From NCBI RefSeq assembly GCF_019175385.1, contig NC_083337.1, forward strand, positions 163,631,713 to 163,695,712: a stretch of 64,000 bases of DNA, read 5' to 3'. The notes beneath the pieces are model-generated. The model saw only the letters and a list, made by a program, of their open reading frames with translations, ran no database searches and was not told the DNA's origin. The stretch is from Lycium barbarum (Eukaryota > Streptophyta > Magnoliopsida > Solanales > Solanaceae). Made by a program: the position numbers and the translations under genes. Shown in pieces: positions 45,655 to 58,335 of the stretch; positions within the stretch are counted from its first letter, which is position 1, and each line of letters begins with the position of its first letter.

Positions 45655-46850
45655 CAATGAATAAAAGGAAATAACGTCGATCAACCTTTTTTTTTATTAC
45701 GCATACATCAAATTAAAACATAAATTATCATTTAACCAAATAGAAATTTTACTAAATTAGATCATTGATTTCTATCATTTAACTTTTATATGTTAAAAGG
45801 AAGTTGCTAACAATTGCAATGACAGACATGTGTTTTCGTCTGCAAGTGCCCCATTTAACACATGAGCAAAATACATAACATTTGCTATTTTTGTCTCAAT
45901 TATCATCTTCACCAGATTTACATTTACCAAGCTAAGGGTAATCTTTGCAGAAAATATACACAAAATTTAAACTTAGGATCCAATTACTGATGCATGATGT
46001 CGTTCTTCTAAACTTTAGAAGAATGATAAAGCTCAAATCGTGACTCCGCTTCTGCCTGAAAACTTACTATTGCAAGATTCATAACAACACATTTTTTATT
46101 GAAACAATGTGCAGAACTTACACATAAATAAAATTATCAATAAATCTATTGCAAATTACTATTAAATGATTTTCGAATGTTTGTATGTTGTGCATAAATT
46201 TTACATTTGACATAATCAGCTTAAAACATTGAGAAAAGAAATTATTTATAAGAAAACTCATATCAAATTACCTAGAAGTAGGAATAACGCGAAAAGAAGA
46301 GCTGAAACTCCCTTGTTAGCCATGCTTATGCAGAAACAATATTATAGATTAATGGCAAGTCTTGATGAAAACATTGATTATTTATAAGACACGCTCCCAA
46401 AAAAAAAATCCCTTTGTAAGAAATGACAAAAGGTCTTTAATTTTGATACTATGTGTATACATACTAAGATTATTATCATCGATAATTGAGTTCTTTGTGA
46501 TTTGCATTCCTGACATATGGACTCTTTTATGATTTACACCATATTCTATATATATTCTTTTTAACTATTTACACCCTAATCTCTTCATTTTTTTGCAAAA
46601 CCATAAAAAACATTTCTTCTAACTATTTTATGAGGGCAAATTAGGGAAGACCAAAGTAATTGTATAATACTCCGTATAAAAATGAAAAAAGTATTATATG
46701 CCACAGAACTATTAAAGTTGGATAGATCAAATTAAGAACCTTAAAAATGAAACAATTTAAAATATAATTAATTTTTTCCATAAATCTTTGCATAATATTC
46801 CCTACGGATTCACCAGTGATATTTCCATGGCGAATTACTTGCTTATTTTA
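45655..46850. repeat. Tandem-array unit E, truncated
   Basis: Starts like B-D ('ttgccaatgaataaaagg'), carries a degraded peptide gene, and stops matching near 46850, directly before the (CCCCG)n tract. Confidence 0.8.
45807..46323 (-). pseudogene. Defensin-like peptide gene copy E, degraded
   Basis: Exon 1 (46323-46272) is 52 nt, one codon shorter than the others, reading MANKGVSALLFALFLLL with a GT donor. The second-exon remnant (about 45950-45807) has lost the first part with the CEC cysteines. It contains TAG and TGA in the frame CKDYP-stop-LGKC...DDN-stop, and shifts frame after WGTC. It is the most decayed copy with both exons. Confidence 0.88.
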
Positions 46851-46856
46851 TTTCAA

Positions 46857-46885
46857 CCCGCCCCGCCCCGCCCCGCCCCGCCCCG
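46857..46885. repeat. (CCCCG)n tract with G-quadruplex potential on the minus strand
   Basis: Five to six CCCCG units. The minus strand reads as repeated GGGGC, which fits a G-quadruplex motif. It marks the exact end of unit E and lies about 380 nt beyond the histone deacetylase stop codon, in very AT-rich DNA. Confidence 0.85.
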
Positions 46886-47269
46886 CACGCCACCTGCATA
46901 TGTCTAAACCATAAACAGAGCAGCTTACAAAAACCAGAGGCTTGAAGATTGAAAAGATTATCAAATTACAAAATGAGAGTGATGTTGAAATAGAACCAAT
47001 AAAATATGGATAACCTTTTAAAGGAGAAAATAACTAAGGACTCCCACATAGTTGATTTAAATTAGCTATTTTGCTGGTAGATGAATTCTTGCATCAACTC
47101 CCCGTTGATCTAAGGGCTTCTTTTCCACCTTAACATCCTTGAGAACAAGAATGTGTTGAGAATCAGGTACAAATACAGAAATACAATCACTGATCAAAGA
47201 GTAAGCAGGAAGTTGTTGGGACACATAAAGTGCTTGAGCTCATAAGCGAAAAAACGAAGGCGATCCCAA

Positions 47270-50200
47270 CTAAGCATCTTTAAGAAATGGTACAACCTCC
47301 TTCTGATACTTTTTGATAGCTTCAATTACCTTGGTTGGAAATGATTCATCTTCAGGATAATAAGCAATAGGATCAGATAATAGAGGCTCTGAAACATTGA
47401 GCACGCCTTCAAGAGTCGCATGCAGACAATAGGCTGAATATGTAACATGGTATCCACCTTCTTGGACGATCAAGACCCGCCCATTGCTATACTTGTCTGC
47501 CAGGGCACGAATTGTCCGCCCAATCTCTCTGTAACCCTCCATCGTCAAGCATTGTCTTCCATTTGGATCAAACTGAAATGCAACCCGAGTTGAAGAAGTT
47601 TCTTCAGTTAGCATAATATGATAACTCAATGAACTAAATTATCCACCACTCACTCAGATTAATTACCATGACATAACTAGAATTGACTATTTGCATCTCT
47701 AAAGAGGATAAACATAAATGGATAAAACTTTAGGAGCTGACATTCCAATCTTCAGTTTGACATGTTGTCTGTAGTAATTTACCTTCTTGAAGATCTATAG
47801 GGGAAAACTGTAACACATCAAGATTTCTTCATATCAAGAAAAGCATAAATATGTTACCAAAAAAAAAAAAAAAGAAGCATAAATATGCTCAGCTTCCCTC
47901 CAGTTTGTCATAAAATGCAGAGACCGTCCCTCCTATCTCCCAGTGTTGAAAGATAGTTATCTTCCTATTCTTAACTTATATACTTAGTGACAGTGCTTCT
48001 AAGTTGATGTCGAAGTACTTCGATAATGTGAAAACAAAAACTGAAAGCAAATGGAAATCTACGTAACCCTCTGGAAAAAATGCAAAACTATCCTTTTCTA
48101 TTTCAAAATATATGTTCTTTTTCCATATTTTCCTTCATCTTTCGATGGTACTTGTAAGATGAAGTTGCTTGTCAATGTCATTAATAGTACACATGGCTAA
48201 GAGAGGTCAGAAGAATACTGAAGCTTTAGAGGCAAGGTCCTTGTAGTTATGAGACTGGAACGAAAGAAAATTTAATGACACATCCTTATAGAATGTCCTC
48301 CAGCCACCTAACAGATTCAAACCACAACAAAACCTACGAAAGACTAGTTATCTTAAACCATTAAAATGAACTAGTTGACTATTCACCTTGCTAAAAAACA
48401 TAGCTAAAATGTTTATGCACAATTGATGGGTTTCTCCATAGCTGTAGTCTGTATGCTCCACCTCAGTGTGGCTAAAAAAGCCAGACTATTTCCACATTAT
48501 GAACATAAATCATAATCTGCATACCTATTTCATGGTTATTTCTGAGTAAACATTGGATTCTAAATATTTTTGAATATGCATTCGAAGGCAAGAAGAAGCA
48601 ACAGATTAATTTGGAAGTACCATAACACAAGTTCTTGCCCAAATTTACAGTAAAATTAGACAAAAGAAAGCCCAAGTCAAAAACTTAAAAGAGGGAAAGG
48701 GAAAAAAAAAAAAAAAAGAGAAAAAATCATAACCTTAAGAAACAAAGGCCACCATGTGAGGGAAGTTAGCATTAATTATTTAGTAAACTATAGTTCCCAA
48801 AAAGAAAGAGTGACATTCTAATAGCAACGCAAAAAGACATTTGATCTTGATTAAGGAGTTTTGCCACTGATAAACCAGAATTTGACATGACAGCCTTAAA
48901 GATTTATAAGAAGAAGAATAGTCGGATTGAAACAAAATTTGACTTTTTCAAAATGAGTGGTGACACAGCAAATTTGCAGATCTAGGCATCTAAGTAGAGT
49001 GATTGTGTAATTAAGGTTAAGGAACCTTTAACCACCTGCTACCCCAGTCCCCTATTCCTGAGGAAGTATGGATGAGCACTTTTAGGAGAAATATCAATCA
49101 AACGACTTCAGATCTAAACCATGTAATATAGAACATGACAGAAACATAAGGATAACCCATGGCGAAAGTGCTTTCAGTAGGTGAATATCATTTGTAACAA
49201 GGACCAAAAAGAAGTGTATCACTCTGCTAAGTTTATTTTCTGGGCAATATATGCTTACATTTTAGGTTTTAAAATCATTCTTTGTTGCATGCAGCCTCAA
49301 ATCTTGAAATTCTGCCAAAACAAGCTTCTATGCCAGTAACAAATGAAATTTGATTGACTAATCGGCAAATAAACAAAATTTGATCTATGGAATTTAATCT
49401 GCAAATGTTATAGCTTAAATATTATCAGAAGCATGAGTTTTAACACAAATGACAAATCTACAACTATCTTTCATTTCAATAAAGCATTATGATTATCAGA
49501 AGTATATGTGTGTGTTAACACCAATCACCAATCTACAACTATCTTTCATGTATGAATATGCCTTAATCACATTTTTAAGATTATATTGTATTGATTAATG
49601 AACTTCATTTCAGAAATACCTTTCAACATCCATCACAATACACAAAACTCTGAACTGCAATAAGATAATGCACTTACAGCACTTGAGTCCTGCCCAACAA
49701 CGAAAACCATCATATCAGGCTCAAATTTCTCGATTGCAGGAACAACTAAGTGTCGCATGGCATAACCATACCCTTTGTCCCCAGTTCCATTTGGCAAAGG
49801 TATATTCAGGTTATACCCAAAACCTTCACCTTCGCCAAGCTCATCTATAGTTCCACACTGTGGATGAGAAGGCCCCCAAGAACCATGATTCATATGCAGG
49901 GAGATAGTAAGAACCTTATCAGAATGATAAAACCCTTCTGCAGTTCCATTACCATAATGAACATCGATGTCAAGGACAGCAACCTTCCTACAGCCACCAT
50001 CTAAAGCCAGTTGTACAGCTAGGCCAGCATTGTTAAGGAAGCAATAACCATCAGCTTGAGTAGGTTGTGCGTGATGACCAGGTGGCCTGACCAATGAATA
50101 AGCAATTTTCCCATGTCCATCAATTATATGTTTCATAGCTGATAATGTACTACCAGCAGCAAGAAGTGCAGCATCCCATGACCCAGGATTTAAGAATGTC

Positions 50201-53200
50201 CCTCCACATAATTCTTTCCCGCCATTTCTATCAGCTTCAATTAGTTCATTTACATATTCTGACAAATTAAAAATGAAAAATCTAAGAGGTTTAAATTTTG
50301 AAAAGAGAATAGATTTCAGGTCATGACAGAATAATGAATTGTAAATCTTCTCAAGGTCTCTATTTATTCAAGCGTAAATTGAATACTGCTACTGTGTGTT
50401 CCATCACTACTTGTGATTGATTGGGTAGGATGGAAAGAAACAACAAGTAAATATTAAATTTTTTTTTTTTTTTTTTTTGATTAGCGCCGGGTGTCCGAGT
50501 CTCTTTGAGCCCCGACTAATCCCGGGGGTGCACAGGCCCTCGGCAAGGAGTTTCCCGCAAGTGCACCACGGGTAATTCAGGGTTTCCCCAGTCCGATGGC
50601 CCTCAGAAATTGTTTGCACCCAGCGGGTTTCGAACTTGAGACCTTGAAAGGGAGCACCCCAAGGCTCAAGTCAATTGCCACCAGGCCAACCCCTGAGGGT
50701 TTAATATTAAATTATTTAACCTCAACATGCATTACCTTTTTGCACTATTTTACTTCCTTTCTATTCCTCCAAATCCATCAACCCCTTTTTCTCGTCCAAT
50801 TCCTTCAAAACAATCAACTCTCATTTTCGTCTTGTTGTTTCAAATCAATCAACCCTTTCCTTCTACCAATTCCTTCAAAACAATCAACAGCTTTTTTCCT
50901 ATTTTTTCTTCGAAACAATCAACTAATATGCTGTGGAGACTGGTGGAACAATATAGGGAGAGGAAGAGGGACTTGCACATGGTATTCATCGACCTAGAAA
51001 AGGCATACGACAAAGTGCCGAGAGAGGTGCTATGGAGATGCTTGGAGGCTAAAGGTGTACCTGTGGCGTACAGTAGGGCGATTAAGGACATGTATGATAG
51101 GGCCAAAACCAGGGTAAGGACTTTGGGAGGAGACTCAGAGTACTTCCCAGTGATGATGGGACTGCATCAGGGATCAGCTCTTAGCCCATTTTTATTCTCC
51201 TTGGTGATCGATGGATTGACGCGGCAGATTCAAGGTGAGGTGCCATGGTGTATGTTATTTGCGGATGACATAGTCCTGATTGACGAGTCTCGCAGTGGAG
51301 TTAACGCTAAGTTAGAGGTTTGGAGACAAACTCTGGAGTCCAAAGGGTTCAAGTTGAGTAGGACCAAGACAGAGTACTTGGAGTGCAAGTTCAGTGATAT
51401 AGTACATGAGGCTGTCGTGGAAGTGAAGCTTGGCACCCAGGTCATACAGAAGAAAGATAGTTTCAAGTATCTTGGGTCTATTATACAAGGAAGTGGGGAG
51501 ATTGATGATGACGTCACACATCGTATTGGTGCGGGATGGATGAAATGGAGGCTTGCCTCCGGAGTGTTGTGTGACAAGAAGGTGCCACCGAAACTTAAAG
51601 GAAAGTTCTACAAAGTGGTGGTTACACCAGCTATGTTGTATGGGGCGGAGTGTTGGCCAGTCAAGAAATCGCATGTTCAGAAGATGAAAGTGGCGGAAAT
51701 GAGAATGCTGCGGTGGATGTGTGGGCACACTAGGAGTGATAGGATTAGGAATGAAGTCATCCGAGACAAGGTTGGAATAGCCTCAGTGGAAGACAAGATG
51801 CGGGAAGCGAGGCTGAGATGGTTTGGGCATGTGATGCGGAGAGATGAAAATGCCCCAGTGCGGAGGTGCGAGAGGTTGGCCAGCGACGGTTTCAGAAGAG
51901 GTAGAGGTAGGCCGAAGAACTATTGGGGGAAAGTGATTAGACAGGACATGGCGCATTCCCTGCTTACGGAGGACATGACCTTAGATAGGAGGGTATGGAG
52001 GACTCATATTAGGGTAGAAGGATAGTAGGTAGTCGCGTTTATCCTCCCTTAAGAGTAATTATGTTGTTCTATAGTTTCTTGTATCTTGATTTCTGCGAGT
52101 ATTTGTTGGTTTCGAATGACTTATTTACTTTCATTGTTTCATTTTCATATCTATAGCAGTTGATACTCCTTTTATCATGACGTTCTTGTTTTGTTATTTC
52201 TTGCTTTCATATTGTTTTCGATACGCTTGACCATATCTAACCTTTTGTCTTTTCCTCTCTTTTTCTCCTCTCTTGAGCCGAGGGTCTTTCGGAAACAGCC
52301 GCCCTACCTTTCAAGGTGGGGGTTAGGTCTGCGTACACTCTACCCTCCCCAGACCCCACACAGTGGGATTATACTGGGCTTGTTGTTGTTGTTGTTGTTG
52401 TAATCAACTAATATGCTGGTTATGATGTGCGAGTTCTATCTTTTCTTCCTTCTCCATAATTTCATTCAGTTTAACCATATCGATTGTGCTGTCCATGCTT
52501 TGGCAGCTCAGAATAAACCCATATGTCTTCCGTGTGATATTTAATTATATTTTCAAACTTGTCGTATTAAGCACAAGAAGACAATTTGGGCATGGAATTA
52601 TACAATACAAGCTTCTTTTTTATCCTGGTAATTCCCTTGATGACTTACCTTAATGATCTTTGTTCAATCTTTTGACTTCAAGAATTATCACACTTTCTCA
52701 ATTCCCCACTTCGAATGAGAAGCAAAGTCAGTTTTCCCAATTAGAACGGAATTCACATCCTCAGTCCCAGTATAATTTGCATTTACATGCTTAAGTTTCA
52801 CACATCAACAGGGTTACACTTGCCATCAACTAATAGCAATTTCCATATAAACTCAATTTCCTGAAGGGCATTTTTCTTCACAACCCGGAATCCTTTAAGT
52901 AGAAATGCCTAAAAGTTTAAGCTTTACCAAAAAGATTGTGGCTTTCACTTCCCAATAGGTGCAAACAAATTACCTTGGGCCTTCATAGATGTTGATTTTA
53001 ACCTTAAGAAATAAAAATTTCCAAACTTTTAGTCCTCACTAGGAAATAAGTGTCTACTTAGTCTTTAGCACAACCCTTGAGAAAATACTAACTCCTAGAA
53101 ACTAAACTACCCTTAAATAAATACCAAGTACCTAATTAATAAAGTTTCTTGATTACATAAAAACTCACTTATCTAAGTTGGGGTAAATTGGAAGAAAATA

Positions 53201-53779
53201 ATTAATTCCTTCTTGATTAGGTAAGAAGACACTTATTTTGAACCAAAATAAAAAGGCTAAGTGGACACTTATTATGAACTTGAGGGAGTAACAGTTATGG
53301 TTTAGTTTTGAATAAATCGTTGATGCTACCTTAAAATCAAAAACTTATGATTTCACTCTTAAATCAGTCAACTCTTGAAAGAAAAAGGAAAACAAGACAA
53401 TCAAATTTGGGACAGTGGAGTAACAATCAAACAATATGCTCAATTAAAACAGTAGAAACCAAAATCAACCCAAAAAAAGAAAAGAATTAAATAAAAAAAG
53501 AATCTTGAAAGGAAGTTGAAGTTGGGTACCTTGGGTATGGAAAGATAACAATTGAGAGATAAGAGCAGGTTGGCCTTGGTGCCAAGAAATGAAAGGAGAA
53601 ATAGGACCCCTTTTGAGAATGGACAACATGTTCTTTACCCTGTCTCCATTTTCAGGGTGTTTTTCAAGAACATCAAGAAAACCAGGGTCCATTCCTGTAT
53701 CAAAAACACCTTTTCCTGTGTCATGTTTCAACATGCCCTCGTGCCAGAATACATGAATAAGGTTGTTTGATGAAGCCAT
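47270..53779 (-). CDS. HDA8: HDA8-type class II histone deacetylase, three exons
   Basis: Exons 53779-53530, 50258-49678 and 47572-47270, with GT/AG borders (GTACCC, GTAAGT donors), join in frame to 377 residues, the length I recall for Arabidopsis HDA8. It removes acetyl groups from lysines using zinc. Start [16 protein letters not shown], then KHPENGDRV in exon 1. Exon 2 carries [20 protein letters not shown] (catalytic His pair), [10 protein letters not shown] (zinc Asp and His) and [18 protein letters not shown] at the end of exon 2 joins FDPNGRQ in exon 3, supplying the second zinc Asp. Exon 3 adds QEGGYHVTY. Every active-site motif is present and there is no internal stop. Intron 1 (3.27 kb) holds a SINE and a LINE. 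The only clearly intact conserved gene here. Confidence 0.95.
47573..49677 (-). other. HDA8 intron 2
   Basis: A 2.1-kb intron between the GQDSSA and FDPNGRQ codons, AT-rich. A 15-nt A run near 47862 and another near 48707 are present. No transposon ends or coding fragments were recognised. Confidence 0.6.
50461..50702 (-). mobile_element. SolS-like SINE in HDA8 intron 1
   Basis: Reads on the minus strand from 50702. A box A-like TGGCCTGGTGGC and box B-like AGTTCGAAACC lie near its head (tRNA-derived Pol III promoter), followed by a GC-rich body and a poly(A) tail (T run at 50461-50478 on the plus strand). Flanking duplication AATATTAAATT lies at 50450-50460 and 50703-50713. These features define a SINE; assignment to the solanaceous SolS group is from memory. 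Confidence 0.85.
50934..52025 (+). CDS. RTE LINE reverse transcriptase, C-terminal 363 codons
   Basis: The frame is open from the truncation point ([20 protein letters not shown]) to TAG at 52023. It includes [27 protein letters not shown] and the catalytic LFADDIVL, then the C-terminal KYLGSIIQ and [11 protein letters not shown] motifs typical of RTE elements. The endonuclease and first part of the reverse transcriptase are gone, so it cannot move alone. By chance the frame continues 69 codons upstream into host intron sequence; those codons are not part of the LINE. Confidence 0.9.
   Translation, partial: WRLVEQYRERKRDLHMVFIDLEKAYDKVPREVLWRCLEAKGVPVAYSRAIKDMYDRAKTRVRTLGGDSEYFPVMMGLHQGSALSPFLFSLVIDGLTRQIQGEVPWCMLFADDIVLIDESRSGVNAKLEVWRQTLESKGFKLSRTKTEYLECKFSDIVHEAVVEVKLGTQVIQKKDSFKYLGSIIQGSGEIDDDVTHRIGAGWMKWRLASGVLCDKKVPPKLKGKFYKVVVTPAMLYGAECWPVKKSHVQKMKVAEMRMLRWMCGHTRSDRIRNEVIRDKVGIASVEDKMREARLRWFGHVMRRDENAPVRRCERLASDGFRRGRGRPKNYWGKVIRQDMAHSLLTEDMTLDRRVWRTHIRVEG
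50934..52401 (+). mobile_element. 5'-truncated RTE-type LINE in HDA8 intron 1
   Basis: Flanked by a perfect 17-bp target duplication AATCAACTAATATGCTG (50917-50933 and 52402-52418). The left end is truncated inside the reverse transcriptase; the right end is a (TTG)n tail (52378-52400), typical of RTE LINEs. The last 130 nt ('ggtctttcggaaacagcc', 'aggtctgcgtacactctacc', 'cagaccccac') match the 3' region of the tobacco TS SINE as I remember it, so this LINE may be a partner that mobilises such SINEs. Orientation is opposite to HDA8. The perfect duplication and open frame suggest recent insertion. Confidence 0.93.
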
Positions 53780-55932
53780 AGAGAAATTTGAATAACAAGC
53801 TGGACCGGCTTTACACTTCTTTTTACTCCGAGGTTTGTTGGCCGGTCTATTTTCCCTAGGTTATTTTAATGTGTGTATATTCACAAGGGAACTATCCTTG
53901 TGTGGTAAAATTTTTATGATTTGCTGATACTGAAGTATAATATTTGTAAATAATAATAATAAAATGTTACTCCTATAAAACTTGCTTGACATTTATAAAT
54001 GGATTGATAGCTTCGCCGGCGTTTGCCCATAGATCTATCTCGCCATAAAATCTGATGAGATTTTAAAAATTCTTTTATGCTTTATTTAAATGTCAAACAC
54101 CACTTTATTTAATGTTAATGTTGATTTTATTCCTTTACAAATCTAAATTATTAGGCTCTTTGTTTTAGTCCTTTACTGTTAGTCTTTTCTGTTATGACCT
54201 AATATGTTTCACAAAAATAATTTTAGTTGGACTATCTAAATGCTTGCAAATCTAATTCCTAATCCTCCTAATTTGGATTTATCAGATACTCTCCTCTTAA
54301 TAGGTACAGAAAAAAGCTTATGATATTTTAATTGAATTTTTTTCCATTTGATTTTTTACCTATTGTCCAAATAATCTCATATTGTATTCTAATTATGTTA
54401 TTAAATTAATCCATAAGATAAACAGAGAAGCTCGTTGTCAAATAAATTGTTTTAGCATCAAAAGAATATAAGTGTTCCTCACAGAAAGCAAGGCACTACA
54501 TAACAATACATAATATATCAAAGCTTAAAACTGTTTCTAAACACATAAAAAGAAACACCAACCAATCAGCTCCCCAAAATCCTGAATTCTGAATAATTTT
54601 ATGAAAAAAATAAATAAAAAATGGAGCATACAGGGAACATGTTACTAGCAAACACATATATAGGTGTGCTTAACAAAGGTCTTAAACATCACAAATTTAA
54701 AAATTGTTCAAATGAGATCTTTAATAGTTGATGCTAGCCCAATGAAACAATTTTTTAATTAGACAACCAAAAAATTTCTTAATAAATTAACCAAAAATTT
54801 TCATTATATTAATCAACCGAACAATTTCACTGTTCAAATAAGATCTTCAATATTTGATGCTAGCCGAGTGAAACAATTTTCCAATCAGCGGATTCAACAA
54901 AATCACTAAAACTTTGATCAGCATAGCCCATATATATAAGCCAACCAAAAAAATATCTAAATATTAATCAACCAAAAAAATTAATAATATTAATCAACCA
55001 AAAATTTTCTTAATATTAATCAACCAAACAACCTTTCTGGGTAAAAACAAAACTAAGCGGGCTTAACCTTTTCAAAGGCCAACTTTTAGTCACAAACAAC
55101 ACATCTTGGTTGTTAAGGAAGCAACTGTTCCACATTAATATAGACCTCACAATATTTAGCTAAGTAAAAACATCCATCAGAGTTGTAAAGGGCAAAAAAA
55201 GGGCAGTCATATGATGTAGACAATCAGTCTATCCTAATGCAAACATTAGTGCTTGCTTCCACAGTTCAAATATGTGACCGTTAAGTCACACATAGACAGC
55301 TCCTTAGAGTTGTGTTTCCAAAATAAAAGACTTCAAAAATAAACTCAAACATAGTGATATATTTTAGAAGCTTTCATTAAAGCAGCAAACTTAAGAAAGA
55401 AACAAAATGTCAAAATTAAGTTGAATGTATGTATACCATCAACCCATAATTCTGTACAATTTGTGTTGAAAGACAGACACTTTCGCGTAGTTTGAGATCA
55501 TCATTTCCTCGTAATTCTATCAGATTTTAGCAATTATGTTAGTAGGAGTTTGTTACTTTCTTGGTGCTTTAAATGTCTATTTCAACACTGGGAACCTGCA
55601 CCATGAACATAAACATGAATGATCAAATACCTTGAAATGAAAAATAAGAGAAAAAGAATGTAATTTGGAAGATAAAATGCAATTACGTGCTTAGATTCAA
55701 GACTTTGGAACATAACATTAATGAAGATAATCTTCGCAATGTAGTAAAGTAGTGAAATCCAATATAAAATGTCCTACCAAGTAACCTAGATAGTATCTGA
55801 AATCGTACCTAACCAAATGTATCTCACTAATCACTACCAAGGAGATGATCCAATAACGGAGACTTCTACGTTACTTGGACAACATAAAATCAATCAAGAC
55901 ACAATATTGCATCGTTGTTAATATTGACCAAA

Positions 55933-56110
55933 TATTGAAATGTAGGTTTCTTTGTTTTTTCTTACCACTTGACTTAGCTTCAAGACTATTTGATTTCACG
56001 GTAACATAACAGTGTAGAAACTATTGAAATGTAGGTTTCTTTGTTTTTGCTTACCACTTGACTTAGCTTCAAGACTATTTGATTTCACGGTAACATAACA
56101 GTGTAGAAAC
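55933..56110. repeat. Direct tandem duplication, 2 x 89 bp
   Basis: Two head-to-tail units starting tattgaaatgtagg at 55933 and 56022 differ at about one position, so the duplication is recent. No coding content. Confidence 0.93.
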
Positions 56111-57777
56111 TATCTCGATTTTGGTGAAGTGACAAATTTATTAAGAGAATTCGATTTTTTTTGTGAAAGTTCAAAATATCTCTCTTTTCGTTGAACATCA
56201 CCATCCATGGTTTACAGATCTGTTAATATGCTACAGATATATGGGTAGCTATATGGTGCATAGAAACTTCCCTAAGAAAAATAGTAGAGGAAGTAGCATA
56301 AAAATTACAGATTTAACAAAATGCTTAATTTAGACTTGTGTATAGTCCATCCAAAAGCATGATCTCTTAAAATTACATATGCTGAAGGAGAAATCACCAA
56401 GGATCATGACATCAATCAACGATGCTTCTCACTGGAAAAAAAAATATGAATTCTCCGGAAACAAACTGACGCTGAAATATTCTATTCCGTAATCACATTT
56501 TGCTCATGTACCAAATAAAAATTCAGCATACGTTGTGTTGCACAATTCAGCATTCTTTATTTTTAAAATTGAATTATGAAATGAAACAACAATATAATGG
56601 CATGTAATAGTCATAGAAGCCAATCATTATTATACTTCAAGTTCGGCAATGCAAGATTAGTAAGGATTGTATTTGAGTATGGAGGATGAATATATTGTCG
56701 GTTACTAAAGACTTTAAGATCAGTTTTTGAAGGAAGTGGGAGGCTGCACGTTGTTTAAGGAAAGCTATTCCTTGGGTAAGTGCATGCAGTTATCACAAAT
56801 TGCATTATTTTAATTGGTGATTTTTTAAATACTTTTTTTTTAAATATGAATAAACTAAGGTAGTAACAGATTATTCTCCATAGCTCATATTTGTGGATAA
56901 ATATTATTGCTATAAGTTAGAAGCAAAACGTGGAAGTTGCTTGGCTATATCTTGGGGATTTCATTTTTCAGATTTAAATTCACATTTTTAAATTTAGATC
57001 TTAAAAAATACAGATATTTAATTATTTTTAAAATTTATATAGGCAACTGCTCCAAACGTGCTACATTTGATGGGGTGTGATGGTGAGCAGGAAATGGGGG
57101 AAGTGGGGTGATTAGTTGGTGTTTTTTTTTTCTCCCTTTTCTTTTCCACATTAGTTGGTGGTTTCTAAGTTTCCAGTTTTGTTGCAATATTGCAATTAAC
57201 TGCTCCAAACGTGTTAAGATGTTGAAATGTGGTTTCTATGTTTTTAAAATTGTAATTATCTTTAAATTAAAATTTAAAAACAATAACCAATAACTAATTA
57301 TTAACTAATTAACTAATTTTTGTCCTAAAACTATCCTCTTTTTAATAATATATAGAATATAGATAGAGATTCATGTTCAAATACAATTTCAACTTTCAAA
57401 TATTTTGTAAATTTTAATTAATTTTTTTTCAAACCTAACCAAATACTGTCCAAACGTCTACATGTTCCAGTGTTTGAAATAATAACTTCAACTTCTTTAA
57501 AAAGAAAAAACTTGAGGACTTTTTTTTTTCAAGAGAAATGATGGTTTCATTCACAAGCCTTTATTTCGTTTGCAATTCGTGCCAGACCCGACTAAACCAA
57601 ATACTACTCATTTTTTACTTCAACTTTAAATACTATTTTCCTCAACTTCAATCAAATATAATCCAAACATACACGTCTTAGTATGCCCAACTTAGAAGAA
57701 ATTCTATAAAATAATCCCTAAATAAAAACGATTATGTAATAAAACTTTCTTTTTTACAAGAATAGCGATGTAAGTTT

Positions 57778-57932
57778 GGCCTCATTTGTTTGCACTTAAT
57801 ATAGAGGTCAGGTTCAGATCTCAGCCCATTAAGTGCATTTATTTTTATTAAGATTTAACCACTTAATACATCTAAATACATCTGATTCGGTCAGATCTAA
57901 AATCAAGTCTGAAAATCATTCAGACCCTATCT
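57778..57932. mobile_element. Possible MITE remnant
   Basis: 'tttgcacttaatatagaggtcaggttcag' at the left and 'ctgaaaatcattcagacc' at the right, with inner 'attaagtgca' inversions, recall a common solanaceous MITE that starts with GGCCTCATTTGTTTGCACTT. The mirror end is incomplete, so this is tentative. Confidence 0.35.
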
Positions 57933-58335
57933 TGCTCTTTTATTCTTTTTAATATTAATATTAAATTCTTATTATTATAAATGCTCGTTTCTTCTCCAAT
58001 CCATCTCCCTGCATATGCACATCACCATGGCAAAGGATTCCCTAACTTGCCTTTTCAACTCATTTGTATCTTTCTTTGTCAGTTCAATAAAAACAAGAAA
58101 CTATCATCTAATCTTTAACACAATGACTCAAGAAACAATTTCTGTATCCGAAATTAAAATGGCCACAACCATTAATTCTCAATTCCTTAATTAACTTCCA
58201 TTTGTTAACTATTTCTTCTAGGCCAAAAAAATATGTATAACCGAAATGCAACATCAGAAAAATCACTTTTATGGCATATAACTAAAGAAATTCCCTGGAA
58301 AACAACCATGGACAAGATTAGAAGACCTTGAACCC

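Larger units (their letters stand above)
53780..58335. other. Intergenic region upstream of HDA8
   Basis: Contains the presumed HDA8 promoter just right of 53779. The rest is AT-rich and gene-free by eye. Degenerate repeats are present: the phrase 'gatgctagccnantgaaacaatttt' occurs near 54730 and 54860, and 'ttaatcaaccaaa' recurs between 54.8 and 55.03 kb. No transposon with clear ends was found apart from the features listed separately. Confidence 0.5.

Noticed and set aside
35730..46323. Direct repeats of the peptide genes considered as a CRISPR-like or satellite array
   Set aside because: Units are kilobases long, contain a spliced gene, and the DNA is plant nuclear; there are no short regular spacers.
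50727..50933. N-terminal 69 codons joined to the LINE frame, looking like a host-LINE fusion protein
   Set aside because: They lie upstream of the 17-bp target duplication, in intron sequence, in frame by chance. The LINE proper begins at 50934.
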